Source of the DNA: Clostridia bacterium
Lineage (GTDB): Bacteria; Bacillota_A; Clostridia; Christensenellales; Borkfalkiaceae
Direction of reading: 5' to 3'
Length of the DNA: 8,930 nucleotides
Assembly: GCA_017457015.1 (NCBI GenBank)
Contig: JAFTIG010000061.1
Span: forward strand, 1-8,930
The first letter of the stretch is position 1. Each line of letters opens with the position of its first letter. Position numbers and translations under genes: made by a program. Shown piece after piece: positions 5,337 through 8,930 of this stretch. Under the pieces are notes generated by a model. That model was not told the DNA's origin. It did no database searches and worked only from the letters and a program-made list of their open reading frames with translations.

Positions 5337-6020
5337 ATGATTAAAAAAATCGAAAGATGTAGTTTAGTTGACGAAGCGTATAAGCGTATAAAAGAAGATA
5401 TTTTATCAGAAAGGTTTAATGAAGGCGATCTTATTCCGTCGGAAAATAGCCTTTGCAAGGCGCTTTCCGTCAGTCGCGTGGTTATAAGAGAAGCGCTTTC
5501 TAAATTGCGCAGTGAGAAAATTATCGTAACCTATCAAGGTAAAGGCTCTTTTAAATCCAACCCTAAAAATTTCACTAATTATTCAGTGGGTGTGGAACTT
5601 CTTAACTTTGATAAATTTAAAGAGATTACCGAATTCCGTTCAATAATAGAAAACGGTGCGATAATGAATGCGGTAAAGAACGCGACCGACGACGAACTAA
5701 ACGAGATAGCAAAAGCCGCGGAAAAAATGGCGAGTGTTAAAGACGACGTCAACGCGTTCAACGTAGCAGATTATCAATTCCACCAAACTATTTTAAATTG
5801 TTCGCATAACTCTTTGTTGTTGTCGGCGGTAGAAAGTCTTAAAGATAGCGTTATGGCGGCGCTTAAAGCAATGAACGGACTTGACGGCGGTAGAGAGTGG
5901 GCAATAGATATGCATAAAAAAATTGCAAAACGTTTAATCGCCCGTGATGCCAAAGGAGCAATCGAACTGCTTAAAACTAACGGCGAGTATAACGTTGCGC
6001 GTATGAGCGAGATTTTTTAA
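5337..6020 (+). CDS. GntR-family transcriptional regulator, FadR/FCD subfamily
   Basis: Likely regulator of the downstream sugar-acid operon, binding DNA as a dimer and responding to a small acid or pathway intermediate. The 227-aa length is typical. The N-terminal winged helix-turn-helix covers about 10-72 (LIPSEN, LSVSRVVIREAL, YQGKGSF). The C-terminal helical FCD effector domain covers about 93-222. FCD metal-site residues D145 and H149 (DYQFH) and H193 are present, but where the family usually has the last histidine, about 22 residues after H193, this protein has N215. The metal site or ligand may therefore differ. AAAGGA sits 6 nt before ATG. It is read from the third cassette promoter and lies 89 nt before dgoD in the same direction. 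By context it is DgoR-like, but the effector is inferred only. Confidence 0.9.
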   Translation: MIKKIERCSLVDEAYKRIKEDILSERFNEGDLIPSENSLCKALSVSRVVIREALSKLRSEKIIVTYQGKGSFKSNPKNFTNYSVGVELLNFDKFKEITEFRSIIENGAIMNAVKNATDDELNEIAKAAEKMASVKDDVNAFNVADYQFHQTILNCSHNSLLLSAVESLKDSVMAALKAMNGLDGGREWAIDMHKKIAKRLIARDAKGAIELLKTNGEYNVARMSEIF

Positions 6021-6040
6021 GCGTTTTATAAATAAAGTCT

Positions 6041-6065
6041 ATAAATCTGCCGAGTGCAGATTTAT
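6041..6065 (+). terminator. Hairpin between regulator and operon, possible weak terminator
   Basis: ATAAATCTGC (6041-6050) pairs perfectly with GCAGATTTAT (6056-6065), loop CGAGT. The following TATAAAAA lacks a continuous T run, so termination would be partial at best. It may set the ratio of regulator to enzyme transcripts, act as an mRNA stability element, or be an operator-like palindrome. Confidence 0.4.
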
Positions 6066-6077
6066 TATAAAAATTAA

Positions 6078-6097
6078 CTTGTAATACATCATACAAG
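6078..6097 (+). promoter_or_regulatory. Inverted repeat upstream of dgoD, candidate GntR operator
   Basis: CTTGTA (6078-6083) and TACAAG (6092-6097) are perfect 6-bp half-sites 8 nt apart, immediately before the dgoD ribosome binding site. TTGTA...TACAA half-sites also flank the -10 of the regulator's own promoter (5297-5315, spacing one base different). The half-site resembles the T-x-G-T / A-C-x-A pattern of FadR-type operators. No clear -35/-10 pair for dgoD was found here. Confidence 0.4.
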
Positions 6098-6109
6098 AAA
6101 GGAGTAAAA

Positions 6110-7258
6110 ATGAAAATTGCAAAAGTAAATACTTATTTAGTGCGTCCGCGTTGGTGCATGGTAGAAGTCGTTACCGACGACGGACTTACGGGTTGGGGAG
6201 AAGCGGTTATAGAAGGCAAGGCTGCCACCGTTTCCGCATGCGTTAACGAAATGGAAGAATATTTAATAGGCAAAAATCCCTTAAATATAGAAGATATTTG
6301 GAATCTTTTATACCGCGCGGCGTTCTACCGTGGTGGACCTATAATTATGAGTGCAATTGCAGGTATAGACCAAGCGCTTTGGGATATCAAAGGCAAGGTT
6401 TTGGGTGCGCCCGTATACGAACTTTTGGGCGGTAAATGCCGTGATAAAATTAAGGTTTATTGTTGGGTTGGCGGAGATAGACCGTCGGAAGTTGCCGCCG
6501 CTGCCAAAGAAAAAATGGACGAAGGTTTTACTGCAATCAAAATGAATGCTACTGAAGAACTTCAAATGGTAGACTCTTACGACAAAATTGACGCGGTCTT
6601 AGAGCGCGTTGCTTCAATTAGAGAAAGTTGCGGTAAATATTTTGGTATAGCAATAGATTTTCACGGCAGAGTGCATAAGCCGATGGCAAAAGTGCTTGCA
6701 AAAAAACTTGAACAGTTTGATCCTATGTTTATAGAAGAACCTGTTCTCTGTGAAAATATGGAAGAATTTAAAGAAATTGCGCGCGCTTGTAATATTCCTA
6801 TTGCAACGGGTGAAAGATTGTTTTCTAAATACGACTTTAAGCGTTTGTTAAATGCCGGTGGCGTGGATATAATTCAACCCGACTTATCACACGCAGGCGG
6901 TATTACCGAAGTAAGAAAGATTGCCGCGATGGCAGAAGCCTACGACGTCGCGCTTGCTCCGCATTGTCCGTTAGGGCCTATCGCTCTTTCTGCGTGCTTG
7001 ACGGTGGACGCGGTAAGTTACAACGCCTTTATTCAAGAGCAGAGCATGGGCATTCACTATAACGTCGGTAAATCGGTTTTAGATTACGTCGTAAACAAAG
7101 AAGTGTTCGAGTTTAAAGACGGCTATGTAGATATGCCCAAAGGCGCAGGACTTGGTATAGAAGTTAATAAAGAACTTATTTTAGAAGAAAATAAAACTCC
7201 ACACAGTTGGAAAAATCCCGTTTGGCGTCACGCTGATGGAAGTGTTGCGGAGTGGTAA
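6110..7258 (+). CDS. dgoD: D-galactonate dehydratase
   Basis: Enolase-superfamily enzyme dehydrating D-galactonate to 2-keto-3-deoxy-D-galactonate in the cytoplasm. The 382-aa length equals E. coli DgoD as I recall it, and similarity runs end to end, including FYRGGPI (72-78), SAIAGIDQALWDIKGK (81-96), CPLGPIAL (286-293), QEQSMGIHYN (309-318) and the terminal WRHADGSVAEW. The N-terminal capping domain (about 1-115) is followed by the TIM barrel. Mg ligands D183, E209 and E235 and catalytic H185 and H285 are all present at the same numbers as in E. coli DgoD. AAAGGAG lies 5 nt before ATG. It is the first structural gene of the operon, with the aldolase 6 nt downstream. Other acid-sugar dehydratases share the fold, but the motif match favours galactonate. 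Confidence 0.95.
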   Translation: MKIAKVNTYLVRPRWCMVEVVTDDGLTGWGEAVIEGKAATVSACVNEMEEYLIGKNPLNIEDIWNLLYRAAFYRGGPIIMSAIAGIDQALWDIKGKVLGAPVYELLGGKCRDKIKVYCWVGGDRPSEVAAAAKEKMDEGFTAIKMNATEELQMVDSYDKIDAVLERVASIRESCGKYFGIAIDFHGRVHKPMAKVLAKKLEQFDPMFIEEPVLCENMEEFKEIARACNIPIATGERLFSKYDFKRLLNAGGVDIIQPDLSHAGGITEVRKIAAMAEAYDVALAPHCPLGPIALSACLTVDAVSYNAFIQEQSMGIHYNVGKSVLDYVVNKEVFEFKDGYVDMPKGAGLGIEVNKELILEENKTPHSWKNPVWRHADGSVAEW

Positions 7259-7264
7259 ACGTTT

Positions 7265-7906
7265 ATGAGAGAACAGGTAATTAAAGCAATAGAAGAAAAA
7301 AAGATTATAGCAATTATCCGCGGTGCAGAGCCCGAGCAAGCAGGTCTTGCCGCAAAGGCAATATATGACGGCGGAATAAAACTCGTCGAAGTGACCTTTA
7401 ACCAAAAAGCCCCCGAAACCTTTTTGCAAACGGTACGCGCAATTAAGTTGATAAAAGAAAACTGTCCCGATATGACCGTCGGTGCAGGTACGGTTTTGAC
7501 GATAGAACAAGTTGAACTCGCAAAGAGCGCAGGCGCAGAATTTATAGTTTCGCCCGATACCGACGAAAAAGTGATTAAGCGTACAGTGGAACTTGATATG
7601 GCGTCTTGCCCCGGCGCGTATACGGCAACCGAAGCAAAGGTTGCGCATTGTGCTGGCGCAGATTTTGTAAAACTGTTCCCGTGTACGGATGCAGGGTATC
7701 TAAAGGCTCTTAGAGCACCGCTTTCGCATATTAAATTTTTAGCGGTAGGCGGAGTGAACGTGGACAACGTTAAAGACTTTTTGGTTTCAGGCGCGGTAGG
7801 CGTTGGGGTTGGCGGAGCGCTAGTAAACAAAAAACTTCTTGATAACGGTGAATATGAAAAAATTACCGAAACGGCAAGACGGTTCGTTGAAAACGTAAAG
7901 GAGTAA
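7265..7906 (+). CDS. eda: 2-dehydro-3-deoxy-6-phosphogluconate/galactonate aldolase
   Basis: Class I aldolase splitting KDPG or KDPGal into pyruvate and glyceraldehyde-3-phosphate. The 213-aa protein is one TIM barrel of typical length. Visible active-site elements are E42 in VEVTFN (general base), GAGTV at 73-77, P97 in IVSP, and the Schiff-base lysine K136 in FVKLFP. VGGVN (161-165) and GVGGAL (181-186) form the phosphate site. N46 occupies the place of the arginine in E. coli Eda. E. coli DgoA also has Asn there, which fits a galactonate role, though the position varies in Firmicute homologues and is not diagnostic. It starts 6 nt after the dgoD stop with only a weak GGAG 12 nt upstream, so translation is probably coupled. 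By context a dgoA-type enzyme. Confidence 0.93.
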   Translation: MREQVIKAIEEKKIIAIIRGAEPEQAGLAAKAIYDGGIKLVEVTFNQKAPETFLQTVRAIKLIKENCPDMTVGAGTVLTIEQVELAKSAGAEFIVSPDTDEKVIKRTVELDMASCPGAYTATEAKVAHCAGADFVKLFPCTDAGYLKALRAPLSHIKFLAVGGVNVDNVKDFLVSGAVGVGVGGALVNKKLLDNGEYEKITETARRFVENVKE

Positions 7907-7908
7907 AA

Positions 7909-8763
7909 ATGAATATTACAATAGAAAATTTTCCGTTTAGGGATAAATTCGGCGATGAAAAAGCCTTTAAAATGATAAAGGACGCAGGGTTTGACGGGGT
8001 GGATTTTTCTTTTAACGCGTTAGATTCCGACGGCAACTGGGGCTCTATTGATTTAAGCAACCATATTAGCACTGCAAAAGAACAAAAAAAGATGCTTACT
8101 GATTGCGGTTTAAGTTGCACGCAAGCACACGCGCCGTTTGCATTTAAATACGGCGAAAAAATGGACGAAAGCAATAAAAATTTTTTAGATATAGTGCGTT
8201 CATTTGAATACGCGTCTATTATAGGTGCAAAAATAGTGGTAGTTCACGCGGTTAAATTACCGCCCGACGTAGACTTTTTCGTGTATAACTATAATTATTA
8301 TAAAGCGTTAGAGCCTTATGCAAAAAAATACGGCGTTAAAATTGCCGTTGAAAATTTACTTAACTCTAAATTTTGGTTGCCCGCAAAGTTGTGCGGCTTT
8401 ATCAATACGTTAGATTCCGACGTTTTTTGCGCGTGTGTAGACGTAGGACATAGTGAAATAGTTGGCGTTGCTTCGGAAAATTTTATTAGCGGTATGGAAA
8501 GTGGCAAAATTTTATGCGTGCATTTACACGATACCGACGGGCAGTTGGATAGACATTGGATACCTTTTCAAGGTAACCATAATTGGACGAACATAATGAA
8601 GGCGTTGGCGGAATATGGCTTTAACGGGGACGTTAATTTGGAAGTTATTCACTCGTTTGACAATCTCCCTGACGAACTTTATCCCGCAATGCTTTCGTAT
8701 ACGGCAACGGTCGGCAAATACTTAAAAAAACTTTTAGAAAAATATAAAGGAGAAATTAAATAA
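7909..8763 (+). CDS. TIM-barrel sugar (phosphate) isomerase/epimerase-like protein
   Basis: A 284-aa member of the xylose-isomerase-like/AP-endonuclease-2 fold family, which includes tagatose 3-epimerase, hydroxypyruvate isomerase and IolE/IolI. Likely metal ligands in the expected order are E148 (VENL), D178 (DVGH, with H181), H205 or H207 in VHLHD, and E245 (NLEVIH). It therefore looks catalytically competent. No signal peptide. ATG 7909 is 2 nt after the aldolase stop, and its AAAGGAG overlaps the end of the aldolase gene, indicating coupling. It overlaps the next start by one base (TAATG). The classic galactonate route needs no epimerase, so it may bring a related sugar or sugar acid into the pathway. 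Substrate unknown. Confidence 0.8.
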   Translation: MNITIENFPFRDKFGDEKAFKMIKDAGFDGVDFSFNALDSDGNWGSIDLSNHISTAKEQKKMLTDCGLSCTQAHAPFAFKYGEKMDESNKNFLDIVRSFEYASIIGAKIVVVHAVKLPPDVDFFVYNYNYYKALEPYAKKYGVKIAVENLLNSKFWLPAKLCGFINTLDSDVFCACVDVGHSEIVGVASENFISGMESGKILCVHLHDTDGQLDRHWIPFQGNHNWTNIMKALAEYGFNGDVNLEVIHSFDNLPDELYPAMLSYTATVGKYLKKLLEKYKGEIK

Positions 8764-8930
8764 TGAAGGTTATTACTTTTGGGGAAATAATGATGCGTTT
8801 ATCGCCTGAACTGTATACTAGATTTATTCAGAGCGAAAAATATCTTTCTACCTTTGCAGGTACAGAAGCAAACGTAGCGGTAAGTTTAGCGAACTACGGA
8901 GTAGACGTAAGTTTCGTAAGTAAACTACCC
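8763..8930 (+). CDS. kdgK: 2-keto-3-deoxy-gluconate/galactonate kinase, partial (5' end)
   Basis: Only the first 56 codons lie in the window and the frame is open at the right edge. MKVITFGEIMMRLSPE and AGTEANVAVSLANYG (about 32-46) are the N-terminal signature of PfkB/ribokinase-fold KDG kinases: the beta strand with GE(I/L)M.R, then the sugar-binding G-x-E-A-N-V-A segment. It should phosphorylate 2-keto-3-deoxygalactonate (or -gluconate) with ATP to give the aldolase substrate, filling the gap between dgoD and the aldolase. The start overlaps the upstream stop by one base, with AAAGGAG 10 nt before it. Other PfkB sugar kinases cannot be fully excluded from the fragment. Confidence 0.85.
   Translation, partial: MKVITFGEIMMRLSPELYTRFIQSEKYLSTFAGTEANVAVSLANYGVDVSFVSKLP

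Noticed and set aside
7181..7830. Long antisense ORFs opposite dgoD end and the aldolase
   Set aside because: No ribosome binding sites and low-complexity composition. The sense strand encodes well-conserved enzymes.

Overview
The window is AT-rich, moderately low-GC DNA with strong AAGGAG-type ribosome binding sites, near-consensus sigma-A promoters and short intrinsic terminators. This suggests a Clostridia-like Firmicute, probably a gut or plant-polysaccharide degrader. That placement is inferred from style and gene content, not proven.

Layout. (1) 1-324: no protein gene. It holds a structured segment bounded by an imperfect inverted repeat (about 23-160), a small palindrome at 224-238 and the rhaA terminator. 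(2) 325-3971, minus strand: two separately transcribed L-rhamnose genes. A cytoplasmic GH78 alpha-L-rhamnosidase-like enzyme (1785-3971) releases rhamnose and L-rhamnose isomerase RhaA (325-1581) converts it to rhamnulose. Each has its own readable promoter and terminator. (3) 3972-5336, plus strand: the least ordinary part. A consensus promoter starts a structured leader ending in an intrinsic terminator with a competing antiterminator, followed by a small unknown ORF (95 aa). The whole unit then repeats: a promoter buried in the 3' end of that ORF, a second leader of the same architecture, and a second, unrelated small ORF (124 aa). The 3' end of the second ORF repeats the first almost exactly (74/75 bp), carrying a third copy of the promoter, which drives the next gene directly. 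The two leaders keep their helices while changing sequence, which is good evidence for a functional RNA. (4) 5337-8930, plus strand: a GntR/FadR-type regulator, then a tight operon of D-galactonate dehydratase (dgoD), KDPG/KDPGal aldolase, a TIM-barrel sugar isomerase/epimerase-like protein and the first 56 codons of a PfkB-family 2-keto-3-deoxy-sugar-acid kinase.

How it fits together. dgoD, kinase and aldolase make up the DeLey-Doudoroff route from D-galactonate to pyruvate and glyceraldehyde-3-phosphate, and the GntR protein is the likely local regulator. With the rhamnose genes, the region looks like a plant-glycan (for example pectin side-chain) sugar catabolic locus. The attenuator-ORF cassettes sit between the two arms and have no obvious metabolic role. 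They may be a regulatory layer or an inserted accessory element that now supplies the regulator's promoter.
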